From Bacillota bacterium (GTDB lineage: Bacteria > Bacillota_I > Bacilli_A > Erysipelotrichales > Erysipelotrichaceae), in assembly GCA_023388995.1 (NCBI GenBank), contig JAEWFD010000025.1, positions 31,959-95,958 on the forward strand: a stretch of DNA of 64,000 nt, given 5' to 3'. The stretch's first letter is position 1, and every line of letters starts with the position of its first letter. This document shows, in pieces, positions 16,301 to 25,836 of the stretch. The position numbers and the translations under genes are program-made. The notes beneath the pieces are model-generated. The model searched no databases. It was not told the origin of the DNA and worked only from the letters and a program-made list of their open reading frames with translations.

Positions 16301-17764
16301 TCAATCCTTAATTTCTTTTTCTGATGCTTCAATCATATCAAGTTTAAGGCGGTGCAATTGCGTTGATAGATCGACATAGTGCTGATGCGGGTTTTCGAAG
16401 CGTTGCTCTTCTTCAAATACCTCATTCTTCAGCTGTTTCTGAACAAATTCCCGAATCTCTGCCAAAGCAGGCGCTTGATAAACCAGCTCGCCATTTTGGA
16501 AGATTGGCTGCTGCAGCTTCTTGACAGTAAAGTTGGTGATCCAGCGTTTCTTCCACGGTGCGTTCGGATCAAACAGCAGCAGCGGCTGGTCTGGATTGAT
16601 GATTTCTTCTTCCAAAGCCAGATAATCAGCAATTGCCTTTCCATCTTGCTGGTAGATGCGATATAACGTTTTCTTGCCCGGTGTCGTTATTTTCTCAATG
16701 GTCTCGGAGCGTTTGATGCGTGGGACAAAAACTTCTTTTTCTTGTACTGCCACCAGTTTATAGACTCCGCCAAACACCGGTTCTGATCTTGATGTAATTA
16801 AACGTTCGCCAACGGCAAACACATCAATGCATGCTTGTTGGTTCATAAGCGATTGCATTAAATATTCATCCACACTGTTAGAGACAATAATCTGGCAGTC
16901 TTGAAGCTGTGCTTCATCCAGCATCTTTCTTGCTTCCCGCGATAGGTATGCTAAATCTCCGCTGTCAATTCGTATCCCCTTCAGGCGCTTGCCATTTGGT
17001 TCTAATATTTCCCGGGCAATGCGAATGGCATTTTTTACACCGGAATGAAGTACATCGTAGGTATCAACCAGTAAGGTGCAGTGATCCATATAGGCTTCAG
17101 CATATGCCTGAAATGCTTCATATTCGGTTGAAAACAGTTGAATCCAGGAATGGGCCATCGTACCTACCGCAGGAACGCCAAACCACTGGTCGGCAATCGT
17201 TGTGGCTGTACCTGACACTCCCCCAATATAAGCTGCTCTGGCCCCATAAACAGCTCCATCATAGCCTTGCGCCCGTCTGGCACCAAACTCCAGCACTGCC
17301 CGGCCTTTAGCCGCCCGGACAATACGGTTTGCTTTCGTTGCGATCAAACTTTGGTGATTGATGGTCAGAAGCAGCATTGTTTCAATCAACTGTGCTTCAA
17401 TAACAGGTGCTGTTACGGTTATAAGCGGAGTATTCGGATAGACAATCGTACCTTCGGGAATTGCTTCAATTGTCCCCGTAAAACGAAACTTACGTAAATA
17501 GGCTAAAAATGTTTCATTGAATATATTCCGTTTTCGCAAATATGCAATATCTTCTTCTGTAAAATGCAGGGCTTGAATATATGCAATCATTTGTTCCAAT
17601 CCTGCACAGATCACAAAACCACCGTCATCCGGATTGTGGCGGTAAAACAAGTCAAATACAACAATGGTATCTTTCTTGCCGTTGACAAAATAACCATTTG
17701 CCATCGTTAATTCATAAAAATCCATTAGCATTGTGAGATTGCGGCTTTGCTTTTCTATCTTCAT
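16301..17764 (-). CDS. pncB: Nicotinate phosphoribosyltransferase
   Basis: 487 aa. The start LTMLMDFYELTMANGYF, then FDLFYRHNPDDGGF, EFGARRAQG, the catalytic-loop region VGTMAHSWIQLF and the phosphate-binding IRIDSGDLAYLS are all hallmarks of the NAPRTase family (long bacterial type). It joins nicotinate and PRPP to nicotinate mononucleotide in NAD salvage. The length fits the family. AGAGGA precedes the ATG. The gene stands largely alone: 67 bp from the DsrE-like gene upstream and 50 bp from the MerR gene downstream. Confidence 0.93.
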   Translation of the reverse strand: MKIEKQSRNLTMLMDFYELTMANGYFVNGKKDTIVVFDLFYRHNPDDGGFVICAGLEQMIAYIQALHFTEEDIAYLRKRNIFNETFLAYLRKFRFTGTIEAIPEGTIVYPNTPLITVTAPVIEAQLIETMLLLTINHQSLIATKANRIVRAAKGRAVLEFGARRAQGYDGAVYGARAAYIGGVSGTATTIADQWFGVPAVGTMAHSWIQLFSTEYEAFQAYAEAYMDHCTLLVDTYDVLHSGVKNAIRIAREILEPNGKRLKGIRIDSGDLAYLSREARKMLDEAQLQDCQIIVSNSVDEYLMQSLMNQQACIDVFAVGERLITSRSEPVFGGVYKLVAVQEKEVFVPRIKRSETIEKITTPGKKTLYRIYQQDGKAIADYLALEEEIINPDQPLLLFDPNAPWKKRWITNFTVKKLQQPIFQNGELVYQAPALAEIREFVQKQLKNEVFEEEQRFENPHQHYVDLSTQLHRLKLDMIEASEKEIKD

Positions 17765-17831
17765 TCTTACTTCCTCTTTGCTCTATCAATATATTTTTTG
17801 GTTCTTTCATTGATTTAATGCAATGCATGTA

Positions 17832-18137
17832 TTATGGCTTAATATAGCGATATCCCGCTTCCTGCAATTGGACAATATCCAGAACTCCACTCGAAACAAC
17901 TGTAATTCCTTTAATCAAAGATGTTTCATCAATGTGATTGGCAACCAGCGAATTTTTGCAGATATGATAAGAAACATCAGTATGTAATTGCATTGCCTGA
18001 TTGGTGAACAGTTGCACTGCTTCTGCATTCACAACCACAACAACTTTGATATCGGCCGCTTCTTTTTTTAAATTTCTAATGTTTGCACTTACTAAATTCC
18101 ATTTATCAGACTCATCCATGTGAAATACTGCTTTCAT
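17832..18137 (-). CDS. DsrE/DsrF-like small protein
   Basis: 101 aa beginning MKAVFHMDESDKW, with alternating strands and helices and the NSLVANHI segment containing Cys just before (HICKNS). The pattern fits DsrE-type proteins found in sulfur-relay or unknown roles. AAGGAG lies before the ATG. It is a short stand-alone gene between pncB and the AraC regulator. Function unknown; the family fold is the only claim. Confidence 0.65.
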   Translation of the reverse strand: MKAVFHMDESDKWNLVSANIRNLKKEAADIKVVVVVNAEAVQLFTNQAMQLHTDVSYHICKNSLVANHIDETSLIKGITVVSSGVLDIVQLQEAGYRYIKP

Positions 18138-18209
18138 ATACTCACTCCTTCAATCATTACTTTATCATATTTCTTTGCATATAAATATTTCTATACATAA
18201 CTTACGATC

Positions 18210-18235
18210 AAAAAAAGAACATCTTTTGATGTCCT
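18210..18235 (-). terminator. Terminator of the AraC-family gene
   Basis: GAACATC (18217-18223) and GATGTCC (18228-18234) form a stem with one wobble on the minus strand, followed by seven T. It overlaps the stop codon of the gene. Confidence 0.7.
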
Positions 18236-19184
18236 ATCTACATTTCTTTACAATCGGCTTAACCCATTTTGCATAGCATGCTGGATCATGATAGAAGTAA
18301 GAAATTCTGCCAGCCGTTTCATCCAGACGATATTCTGTTCTTTCAAAATGGAACAATTCCATCGCTTCTGCCAGCTTCATACCTACTGTTTCATTTTCTT
18401 GTTCATAATCAAATGCGCCATGTTCAAACACGACATACTCTGCTTCCGGTACATCCAGCAAAGTCATTTGCTTTGGCACAACTCCTTTGTAATCCAGCGG
18501 CAAACGTATTCCATATGCCTCCGCTCCTTTTCCTGCATCTTCATAGAGTCTTGCCATTATTTGACCGCTGAATTTGCCAATTACATCCTGGCTGCCATCC
18601 AGTTTACCCTTGATACTATCAAGAAGTCCGCAAATGGTGTGGCAATCCTGATCAGGAATTAATTCTTGCTTTTCCCAGAAATCGAAATAGCCGTTGCTCT
18701 CATAGTTCTTGATATGCAGAAACTTGTGAGCAGGGATGGAAATAAAGTAAATCTTAATCTCTTTTGTTGACTGTATCATACCGATCTCTCCTATTCCTAA
18801 GATATAGCGATCAAAGGTATTGATTTTTGTACGAAGAACAAGCGGAACTGGTTTTTGCCGGTACATAATCGGTGTAAGTCCATACGCAGTTTTGAATGCT
18901 CTGGTAAATGCCTCATGGGAGGAAAAGCCATGCGCAATCGCCACTTTTAAGATCGACATTTGACTATCGCGAATATCCACCAACGCAAAGGCTAGTCTGC
19001 GAAGGCGCAAATATTCCCGGAAGGTAATACCTGCTATGTCTTTGAATTTACGAGTCATATGATATTCGGAACATCCAAATTTCTGAGCAAGTGCATGCAA
19101 TGTTAAGGCATCATCTTCTTGTTTGATAATGCTTTCGTCCACGTGATCAATAATAAGTTGAATTTGCCGGTGCCATTCGTACAT
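18234..19184 (-). CDS. AraC-family regulator with a GyrI-like effector-binding domain
   Basis: 316 aa. Two AraC helix-turn-helix units occupy about residues 8-110 (LTLHALAQKFGCSEYHMTRKF and GFSSHEAFTRAFKTAYG). The C-terminal half has GyrI-like features (YGIRLPLDYKG, DVPEAEYVVFEHGAF), the same architecture as Rob-like regulators that bind small hydrophobic ligands. AAAGGAG lies before the ATG. No clear target is next to it. With the MerR gene at 15277 it is the second regulator here with this type of ligand domain. Confidence 0.85.
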   Translation of the reverse strand: MYEWHRQIQLIIDHVDESIIKQEDDALTLHALAQKFGCSEYHMTRKFKDIAGITFREYLRLRRLAFALVDIRDSQMSILKVAIAHGFSSHEAFTRAFKTAYGLTPIMYRQKPVPLVLRTKINTFDRYILGIGEIGMIQSTKEIKIYFISIPAHKFLHIKNYESNGYFDFWEKQELIPDQDCHTICGLLDSIKGKLDGSQDVIGKFSGQIMARLYEDAGKGAEAYGIRLPLDYKGVVPKQMTLLDVPEAEYVVFEHGAFDYEQENETVGMKLAEAMELFHFERTEYRLDETAGRISYFYHDPACYAKWVKPIVKKCR

Positions 19185-19260
19185 ATCTGTCTCCTTTCAT
19201 CGCTGGATACATCATAGCAAAAGGCAAAGCATTATATTTGATTTGAGTTGCGGTTGTTTG

Positions 19261-20577
19261 TCAGCGAACGAAATTTTCATAGATCACTTGAATTGTGTGT
19301 TCAAAGTCTTTATTTTCCACACCAATGATAATATTGATTTCATCAGACCCCTGAGCGATCATCCGAATATTGATCCCATGACTGCCAAGTACGGCAAACA
19401 GCTTTCCTGAGATCCCCGGACGATACACCATGTTTCTTCCTACTGTCGCAATTAAGCTCATTTCATGGATTACATGTACTTGCTGGGTATTGCATGCTTT
19501 TTTGATATCCACTATGATATCATGGATATGCCGCTTGACATCTTCAGAGGCTACAACAACCGAAAAACTGTCAATTCCTGAGGGGATATGTTCCACGCTT
19601 ATTTTATAATCTTCAAATACCTGCAATGCTCTGCGGATAGTTCCGACTTCATTGGACATATGGTTCTTATAAATCGTGATAACACTGAAATCCTTTTTCC
19701 CGGCAATCCCGGTAATAAATTGATTTTCTTCATCCATCTCATGATTTTTTTCTACGATGATAGTTCCCGGATGATCCGGTTCATTGGTATTGCGTATCTG
19801 GATCGGAATATGAGCTTCCATAACCGGGAAAATCGCTTCTTCGTGCAAGACGGTAGCCCCCATATAGGACAGTTCCCGCAATTCCCGGTATGTAATGGTG
19901 GAGATCGCTTTGGCTTCATGTACAATGCGCGGATCAGCAACCAGAATGCCGGAAACATCAGTCCAGTTTTCATATAAAGTGCTGTGTGTCAGCTTGGCAA
20001 GAATAGATCCGGTAATATCTGATCCGCCGCGATCCATTACTTGAATACTGCCATCAGGCATAGCACCGTAAAAGCCCGGAACAACAATATAATCATATTT
20101 CTCCAGTATAGCATCAACAAGCGTTTGCGATGTTTCTTCATCCAGCCGATGATGATAATCAAAGCGAATTAACTCACTGGCGTCCACAAACGGATATCCC
20201 AGATACTCTGCCATCAGTTTAGCTGTCAAATATTCTCCTCTGCTAACCAGATAATCGGCATTCATTGTTTTGCTAAGAGATTGCTTGATCAAAGCAAATT
20301 CATGTGTTAGATCCAGCTGCAATTGCAGTTTTTGCTTGATCTCTTCAAATCGTTGTTCGATCATCCCTAAAATCTGATCGTAATTAACCGAATATTTGAT
20401 ATGCGCATGGCACAGATACAACAAATCAGTAATTTTATTGTCTTGCTTGTTTCTCTTTCCACTTGCCGATACAACGATAATCCTCCGTGAGCGATCTTGG
20501 AATACAATATCTTTCACTTTCGCAAACTGTGCCGCATCCGCAACACTGGAACCGCCAAATTTAGCTACCTTAATCAT
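19261..20577 (-). CDS. lysC: Aspartate kinase
   Basis: 438 aa. The kinase domain starts KVAKFGGSSVAD and contains VMDRGGSDITG; two ACT-type regulatory repeats fill the C-terminal third (FSVITIYKN and MSLIATVGRNM). It phosphorylates aspartate as the first step to lysine, threonine and methionine. The start overlaps the hom stop by 4 bp (ATGA), so hom and lysC are co-transcribed and coupled. This pairing with hom suggests that this isozyme serves threonine synthesis and is controlled by the same repressor. Confidence 0.95.
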   Translation of the reverse strand: MIKVAKFGGSSVADAAQFAKVKDIVFQDRSRRIIVVSASGKRNKQDNKITDLLYLCHAHIKYSVNYDQILGMIEQRFEEIKQKLQLQLDLTHEFALIKQSLSKTMNADYLVSRGEYLTAKLMAEYLGYPFVDASELIRFDYHHRLDEETSQTLVDAILEKYDYIVVPGFYGAMPDGSIQVMDRGGSDITGSILAKLTHSTLYENWTDVSGILVADPRIVHEAKAISTITYRELRELSYMGATVLHEEAIFPVMEAHIPIQIRNTNEPDHPGTIIVEKNHEMDEENQFITGIAGKKDFSVITIYKNHMSNEVGTIRRALQVFEDYKISVEHIPSGIDSFSVVVASEDVKRHIHDIIVDIKKACNTQQVHVIHEMSLIATVGRNMVYRPGISGKLFAVLGSHGINIRMIAQGSDEINIIIGVENKDFEHTIQVIYENFVR

Positions 20578-21818
20578 ACCAAAATCCCTTTCTTCTGTTT
20601 GATAAATTGTTCATCCTGCTGGAATAAACGAACATAGGAAATCGTTATTCCTTGCTGTTCAATTGCATGCAATCGTTGTTGCAGTACACTTGCCATAACG
20701 GGTTTTGTGCGATAAAAAGATGCCGCACTATATTCCTCTTTTTCAGCTAAAAGAACGTGCAGTTCTTTTTCCGCTGCTGCCGCTGACGCAAAATTTTCTG
20801 CATATACCATATATTCATTTTCCTGTTCAATCAATTCCGGCATAGACTGTTTAAGCGAAATAGGCGTTCTGTGCATCTGCTTCTTGATATCTAGAACATT
20901 TTGCACGACTGCATTTGCTGTGGCTTCTTTGCCCGCTCCTTGACCAATAAATTGCAATTCACCGATGCTATCACCTGCCACAAGGCCCCAGTTCAAGTTG
21001 CTGTGTATTTGTCCGATGATGGAATTCTTTTGCACAAGTACCGGCTCAATCCGGAATTGATAGCCATTTGCATATTGAACTCCTTCAGCTAATAGTTTTA
21101 CCGTTCTGTTTATTGTTTTATAGTACGCAATCTGCGTACTGGTGATCTCACGAATGCCGCGCACAGCAATTTGGTCTAAGCTAAGTGGAATATCCCATGC
21201 CAGTGCTGCACTGATCAATAGCTTGCGTTGGATATCAATGCCATCAATATCGGCAGATGGATCTGCTTCGGCATATCCCAACACCTGTGCTTGAGCCAAT
21301 GCTTGGGTAAAGCTTAATTGACTGCGGCTCATTTGATCCAGCATATAATTGGTTGTTCCGTTTAATATTCCCTGAATATATCTTATGGAATCCACTCTTT
21401 TAACGTCTTGTATGGATTTCAGCCATGGCATTCCGCCACCGACACTGGCCTCAAACAAGAGCTGCACTTGGTTTTCTTTGGCCAATATTGCAAATTCTGA
21501 TAGATGTTGTGCAAGCACAGCCTTATTAGCCGATACCACATGTCTTTTTGCTTTTAATGCCTGCTTGATATAAGCGTAAGCAGGATCAATGCCTCCCATC
21601 ACCTCTACAACGCATTCGATACTTTCATCCGCAATAATTTCCGCAAAAGAATCGGTGACCAGAACTTGCTTGCGGATTGCTTCCCACCTTGGATCATTGC
21701 GCTCTTTTACTAAAATTGCGCCAACAGACAATCCAACCATCTCTTGCGTTCGTTTCTTTTGTATTAACTCCAGTACGCCACTGCCCACAACACCATAACC
21801 TAATATCGCAATTTTCAT
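20574..21818 (-). CDS. hom: Homoserine dehydrogenase
   Basis: 414 aa. Nucleotide-binding ILGYGVVGSGV at the N-terminus, VVEVMGG and SANKAVLA, then the catalytic core with GILNGTTNYML and AEADPSADIDGID. A short C-terminal segment after residue 345 looks like an ACT-type regulatory domain (EKELHVLLAEKEEYSA). It reduces aspartate semialdehyde to homoserine. GGAGG lies before the ATG. It is transcribed away from thrC, with a strong promoter and a dyad between them. Confidence 0.95.
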   Translation of the reverse strand: MKIAILGYGVVGSGVLELIQKKRTQEMVGLSVGAILVKERNDPRWEAIRKQVLVTDSFAEIIADESIECVVEVMGGIDPAYAYIKQALKAKRHVVSANKAVLAQHLSEFAILAKENQVQLLFEASVGGGMPWLKSIQDVKRVDSIRYIQGILNGTTNYMLDQMSRSQLSFTQALAQAQVLGYAEADPSADIDGIDIQRKLLISAALAWDIPLSLDQIAVRGIREITSTQIAYYKTINRTVKLLAEGVQYANGYQFRIEPVLVQKNSIIGQIHSNLNWGLVAGDSIGELQFIGQGAGKEATANAVVQNVLDIKKQMHRTPISLKQSMPELIEQENEYMVYAENFASAAAAEKELHVLLAEKEEYSAASFYRTKPVMASVLQQRLHAIEQQGITISYVRLFQQDEQFIKQKKGILV

Positions 21819-21849
21819 AGAAACCTCCGCCTTGTAACTGTTTCCAAAA

Positions 21850-21867
21850 TAAATACACTTGTATTTA
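21850..21867. promoter_or_regulatory. Inverted repeat between hom and thrC, likely operator
   Basis: TAAATACA and TGTATTTA are perfect 8-bp arms around CT. The site lies just downstream of the deduced hom transcription start and upstream of the weak thrC promoter, so one bound repressor could act on both units. The ThrR-like regulator at 24285 is the obvious candidate. Confidence 0.6.
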
Positions 21868-21877
21868 AATTAAAGGC

Positions 21878-21906
21878 ATTGTATCATACTGTTATATTGA
21901 TTACAA
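21878..21906 (-). promoter_or_regulatory. Promoter of hom-lysC
   Basis: The minus strand reads TTGTAA (21901-21906), a 17-nt spacer and TACAAT (21878-21883), about 60 nt before the hom ATG. Confidence 0.65.
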
Positions 21907-21921
21907 GAAAGAGGTATTTGT

Positions 21922-23397
21922 ATGCATTATTTTAGTACCCGCAATAAACAAAAAGAATACACTGCAAGTGAAGCCATCCTGCAAGGCATTGCAGAAGATG
22001 GCGGACTATTTGTTGATCCATCCATTAGGTCAAAGCAGATTCCTTTAGAATCTTTGCTGACATGCAGCTATCAGGAACTGGCAAATGCGATATTTCCTCT
22101 TTTTCTTTCTGACTTTTCATCCGCTGCAATTTCGGCTTGTGTCCAGCTGGCTTATACCGATACCTTTGAAGATGCTGCCATTGCTCCAATCAAAAAAGTG
22201 GGTACCGATTATGTTTTAGAGCTATATCATGGCCCAACTGCCGCTTTTAAAGACATGGCCTTAGCAATCCTGCCTCATTTGCTGACAAAAGCCAAAGAGA
22301 ACTTGCAGGATAAGCGGGAAGTGGTGATCTTAACGGCTACCTCCGGTGATACCGGAAAAGCAGCATTGGCTGGTTTTCAAGATATACCTAATACCAAAAT
22401 TATTGTTTTCTATCCTAAACATGGTGTCAGTGCCATTCAAGAATGGCAAATGATTACCAGTGAAGGAAGTAATGTCATCGTGTGCGGCATTGAAGGTGAT
22501 TTTGATGATGCACAGCGCGGCGTGAAAGAAATCTTCGCAAAGCAGCTGTCTAATGATCACGTACAACTTTCTTCCGCAAATTCTATCAATATTGGCAGGT
22601 TAATTCCCCAGGTTGTTTATTATTTCCATGCGTATCTGGAACTTTGCCGCAAGAAAGAGATTGCCCTGCATGACCCGGTCAATTTTGCAGTTCCAACCGG
22701 AAATTTCGGAAATATATTGGCTGCTTACTATGCCAAGCTGCTGGGATTGCCGATTCATAAGCTACTTTGTGCTTCTAACCAAAACAACGTCCTTTATGAT
22801 TTTATTCAAACAGGGCATTACAATCGCAATCAGCCGTTGCATCAGACAATTTCCCCATCGATGGATATCCTGGTTTCCAGTAATCTGGAGCGCTTCTTAT
22901 ATGAAATAGGAAATCAAGACAGCCAATATATCAAAGAATTAATGGAAGAACTACAAGGAACAGGCCAATATCAAATCCATGAGACGTTACAGTGTCACAT
23001 GCAAAAAATTTTATATCCTTCATTCTGCAATGATGAAACTACCAGAAAAACGATTCAAGAGTGCTTTTCTGAACATGCATATCTGTTGGACCCGCACACA
23101 GCGATTGCTTATCACGCCGCCAAGCAATACCAAAAAGACTATGGACATGCAACGCCTACAATTGTTGTATCAACCGCTAGTCCCTTTAAATTTGCCCAGG
23201 ATGTCTATGAGGCTTTATTTGAAAGTTCTGATAGCTTAGACTCCTTTGCGATCATGGAGCAGTTAGCACGAGACACCAATACTGTGATTCCACGTTCTTT
23301 ATCGCATCTGAAAGATCGCCAAGTCCGACATCAAGATGTAATTCCTGCTTCCCAAATGGAAGCATATGTTCGCGCTATATTGAACAAGGAGGAATGA
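21922..23397 (+). CDS. thrC: Threonine synthase
   Basis: 491 aa, the long form of the enzyme. The N-terminal Y-F-S-T-R motif, the PLP-lysine motif HGPTAAFKDMAL and the serine-rich TATSGDTGKAAL are characteristic; PTGNFGNILA binds the cofactor phosphate. It converts phosphohomoserine to threonine. AGAGGT lies before the ATG. It is the first gene of thrC-thrB-thrR, with 4 bp to thrB, and is divergent from hom-lysC. Confidence 0.95.
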   Translation: MHYFSTRNKQKEYTASEAILQGIAEDGGLFVDPSIRSKQIPLESLLTCSYQELANAIFPLFLSDFSSAAISACVQLAYTDTFEDAAIAPIKKVGTDYVLELYHGPTAAFKDMALAILPHLLTKAKENLQDKREVVILTATSGDTGKAALAGFQDIPNTKIIVFYPKHGVSAIQEWQMITSEGSNVIVCGIEGDFDDAQRGVKEIFAKQLSNDHVQLSSANSINIGRLIPQVVYYFHAYLELCRKKEIALHDPVNFAVPTGNFGNILAAYYAKLLGLPIHKLLCASNQNNVLYDFIQTGHYNRNQPLHQTISPSMDILVSSNLERFLYEIGNQDSQYIKELMEELQGTGQYQIHETLQCHMQKILYPSFCNDETTRKTIQECFSEHAYLLDPHTAIAYHAAKQYQKDYGHATPTIVVSTASPFKFAQDVYEALFESSDSLDSFAIMEQLARDTNTVIPRSLSHLKDRQVRHQDVIPASQMEAYVRAILNKEE

Positions 23398-23401
23398 CAA
23401 G

Positions 23402-24292
23402 ATGCTAACCATTCGTGTTCCGGCAACATCTGCCAATCTAGGCCCCGGCTTTGATTGTGCAGGTATCGCTTTAGGTTTATATGCAACATTTCAATTTCAA
23501 AGAAATACTTCATTGATTATATCTGGCTGTGATCCGGAATTTGCCAATGAATCTAATTTGGTCTATCAGTCATATGCACACATTTTGCAGTACTATCAGA
23601 AACCAGTCCAGCCATTTCTCTTGCATATTCAAAGTGATATCCCTCTTGCTCGAGGACTGGGAAGCAGCGCTGCTTGCATTGTGGCAGGAATTATGGCAGC
23701 CAATTTCTTTTATAACTTAGAGCTTTCGAAGGAAATTATCTTATTTCATGCAACATCTTTAGAAGGTCATCCGGATAATGTGGCTCCTGCTATTTACGGC
23801 GGTTTGGTCCTTTCAATGGTGGATGACAACCAACCTTACTCTGTTTCTTGCCCTATTCATCCAGCTTATCAATTCTATGCTAGTATCCCTGACTTCACAC
23901 TTTCAACAGCGAAAGCCCGTGCAGTATTGCCAAAGCAAGTATTATTCCATGATGCAGTTCATAACATAGCACGTACCGCACTAGCCATGAAAGCATTGGA
24001 GTTGAATGATGCCGAACTCTTGGCAAAAGCGATGCAGGATGTCTTGCATGAGCCTTACCGCAGTCAGCTGATTCCTGAATTTGCGAAGATCAAGCAGCTG
24101 GCCAAGATTCACGGCTGCATCACCAGCGTATTGAGTGGTGCAGGCCCGACAGTGTTGCACATTGCAGCTAACCCGATTGCAACAAAAGAATGGCAAGCTG
24201 CCATGAACCAGCTGTCCCATCATTGGCGCTTAATATCCCTTCCAATCAATACAAGCGGAGCAACTATTTGCAAGGAGGAATCATATGAATGA
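23402..24292 (+). CDS. thrB: Homoserine kinase
   Basis: 296 aa GHMP kinase. Motif 1 is VPATSANLGPGFDCAG, motif 2 (ATP phosphate loop) is LARGLGSSAACIVA, and motif 3 is VLSGAGPTVL near the C-terminus. It phosphorylates homoserine, feeding ThrC. AAGGAGG lies before the ATG. Its last 8 bp overlap the start of the next gene, so the three thr genes form one tight unit. Confidence 0.95.
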   Translation: MLTIRVPATSANLGPGFDCAGIALGLYATFQFQRNTSLIISGCDPEFANESNLVYQSYAHILQYYQKPVQPFLLHIQSDIPLARGLGSSAACIVAGIMAANFFYNLELSKEIILFHATSLEGHPDNVAPAIYGGLVLSMVDDNQPYSVSCPIHPAYQFYASIPDFTLSTAKARAVLPKQVLFHDAVHNIARTALAMKALELNDAELLAKAMQDVLHEPYRSQLIPEFAKIKQLAKIHGCITSVLSGAGPTVLHIAANPIATKEWQAAMNQLSHHWRLISLPINTSGATICKEESYE

Positions 24293-24722
24293 TCAATATT
24301 TAATCGTAAGCCGTAAGATTTTGCCTGAATTCTACCAAAGTGTCGTTGATGCTCGCAATATGATTCAGAATGGCAGTGCGAAAAGTGTCAGTGAAGCAGT
24401 AAAAGCTGTTGGCATCTCTCGAAGTACCTATTATAAATTCAAAGATTATATTTTCAGTCCATCAGAAAACAGCATGGGGAAAAAAGCTGTTATCTCCATG
24501 TTGCTGGATCATGAAAAAGGTGTGCTATCCGAAGTCCTGAATCTGCTTGCTACTGTGAAAGCTAACATTCTCACCATTAATCAAAGTATTCCCGTCAGCA
24601 ACAAAGCTTCGGTAACGATAGCATTGGATATGAGCGATGCAACGGCAACGATGGATGTGGCAATTCATCAGCTGTCCCAACTGGCGGGTGTCAACATTGT
24701 TCGGCTTGTGGCACTGGAATAA
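24285..24722 (+). CDS. thrR: ACT-domain transcriptional regulator, ThrR/PheB-like
   Basis: 145 aa. Residues 1-55 carry a helix-turn-helix (SVSEAVKAVGISRSTYYKFKDYIF), followed by one ACT domain (MLLDHEKGVLSEVLNLLATVKANI). This is the architecture of B. subtilis ThrR (formerly PheB), which represses hom-thrCB. The gene lies in the thr operon, with AAGGAGG before the ATG and an 8-bp overlap with thrB. It probably senses an amino acid through the ACT domain and represses both divergent thr units by binding the dyad at 21850. Confidence 0.85.
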   Translation: MNDQYLIVSRKILPEFYQSVVDARNMIQNGSAKSVSEAVKAVGISRSTYYKFKDYIFSPSENSMGKKAVISMLLDHEKGVLSEVLNLLATVKANILTINQSIPVSNKASVTIALDMSDATATMDVAIHQLSQLAGVNIVRLVALE

Positions 24723-24795
24723 CTTAACATACAATCAGCCTTCAGCGTTCCAAGCAGCTCATGTTGAAATCACTTAAATTTAAATTCTTCAAATA

Positions 24796-24835
24796 AAAAG
24801 TCATCATTGATAATATGGATGACTCTTTTGTGTTT
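24796..24835. terminator. Terminator between thrR and the membrane protein gene
   Basis: AGTCATC (24799-24805) pairs with GATGACT (24818-24824) with a 12-nt loop and T-rich sequence after it. It may serve both converging units. Confidence 0.45.
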
Positions 24836-24838
24836 TTG

Positions 24839-25720
24839 CTATTCTTGCTTTGATTCATTTTTCTCCACTACCTTAAATTCTTGCCATATCCCGTCTACTT
24901 GCATCTTCAAGGTGGCACCATCCCATGAGAAAGGCAATTCACTGGAGTTGATGGCTGATTGGCTTTCTTTCTCAAAGTCCAATTTAATTGTTTCGTCAGT
25001 GATGGTATAGCTGCCATTGAAGATATTGATGCAGCAATCGCTTTTCGTATAATTCGCCATAAAGGTACCATCTTTTTGAAAATTAAAACTTAGTTTTAGT
25101 GTATTTGATGACTGTTTTATCCAACGATCCATATACGGAAAATTCTGTTCCACCGCTTCATTGTGCAGCGGTATTTTTCTAATGCTTCGATCAGCCACAA
25201 TTTCATTATATTCGCCAAAGATATTGGCATTGCGCAATATATCAAGACCGGAAGTCCGTGCCTCAAGCAGATAATAGCGTTCAGCCGTCTTCCAAAAAAT
25301 AAAATTCTCCTCTATCAATAAGTCCTGGTTCTGATCTATCTGTTCAATCTGAAAGACACTTTGATAATTGCTATGTTTTTTTACAGGAACACTGGAGATA
25401 TGAAACAAACCATGATTACCACGATGAGAAAAGCTAAACGATGCATAATATGCACCAACCTCTTGGGGAATTCTGCAATTTTTGATCTTGCCATAAAGGG
25501 TGTAACGTCCTTCACTCACCAACTCAAAAAGCTCAGCAAAATCTTTTTGGGTAAAAAGTTGTTTCTTTACCTCTTTCTTCAACTGTCTTTCTGAAACTTC
25601 AATCATATTCTCATCACAAAACCTAGGCTGGTTTGCTTTTTGATACCAATACCAACTTCCTAAAAGCACCACAGTAATCGTAATACTAGTATAAATGATT
25701 CCTTTTTTTCGTTGTTTCAT
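24839..25720 (-). CDS. Membrane-anchored protein of unknown function
   Basis: 293 aa. A basic start and one hydrophobic helix (about residues 8-26) anchor it; the rest is a hydrophilic extracytoplasmic domain with many aromatic residues. The last 80 residues (GTFMANYTKSDCC, GSYTITDETIKLDF) have the repeating strand pattern of a lipocalin-like or eight-stranded barrel. No enzyme motif is visible. GGGGAGGG precedes the ATG. It stands alone between thrR and atpC. I do not recognise the family. Confidence 0.6.
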   Translation of the reverse strand: MKQRKKGIIYTSITITVVLLGSWYWYQKANQPRFCDENMIEVSERQLKKEVKKQLFTQKDFAELFELVSEGRYTLYGKIKNCRIPQEVGAYYASFSFSHRGNHGLFHISSVPVKKHSNYQSVFQIEQIDQNQDLLIEENFIFWKTAERYYLLEARTSGLDILRNANIFGEYNEIVADRSIRKIPLHNEAVEQNFPYMDRWIKQSSNTLKLSFNFQKDGTFMANYTKSDCCINIFNGSYTITDETIKLDFEKESQSAINSSELPFSWDGATLKMQVDGIWQEFKVVEKNESKQE

Positions 25721-25800
25721 ATACCCTCCCCAGCAGTCATGATCTTGGCCAAATTATATCACAACATTTTAGAAAAGATATATTCATCACTAATTAAATG

Positions 25801-25830
25801 AAAAAACCAGCAATGCAATGCATCACTGGT
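25801..25830 (-). terminator. Terminator of the atp operon
   Basis: Long hairpin with arms around CCAGCAATGCA / TGCATCACTGG (two wobbles), six T on the minus strand, directly after the atpC stop. Confidence 0.8.
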
Positions 25831-25836
25831 CTATTA

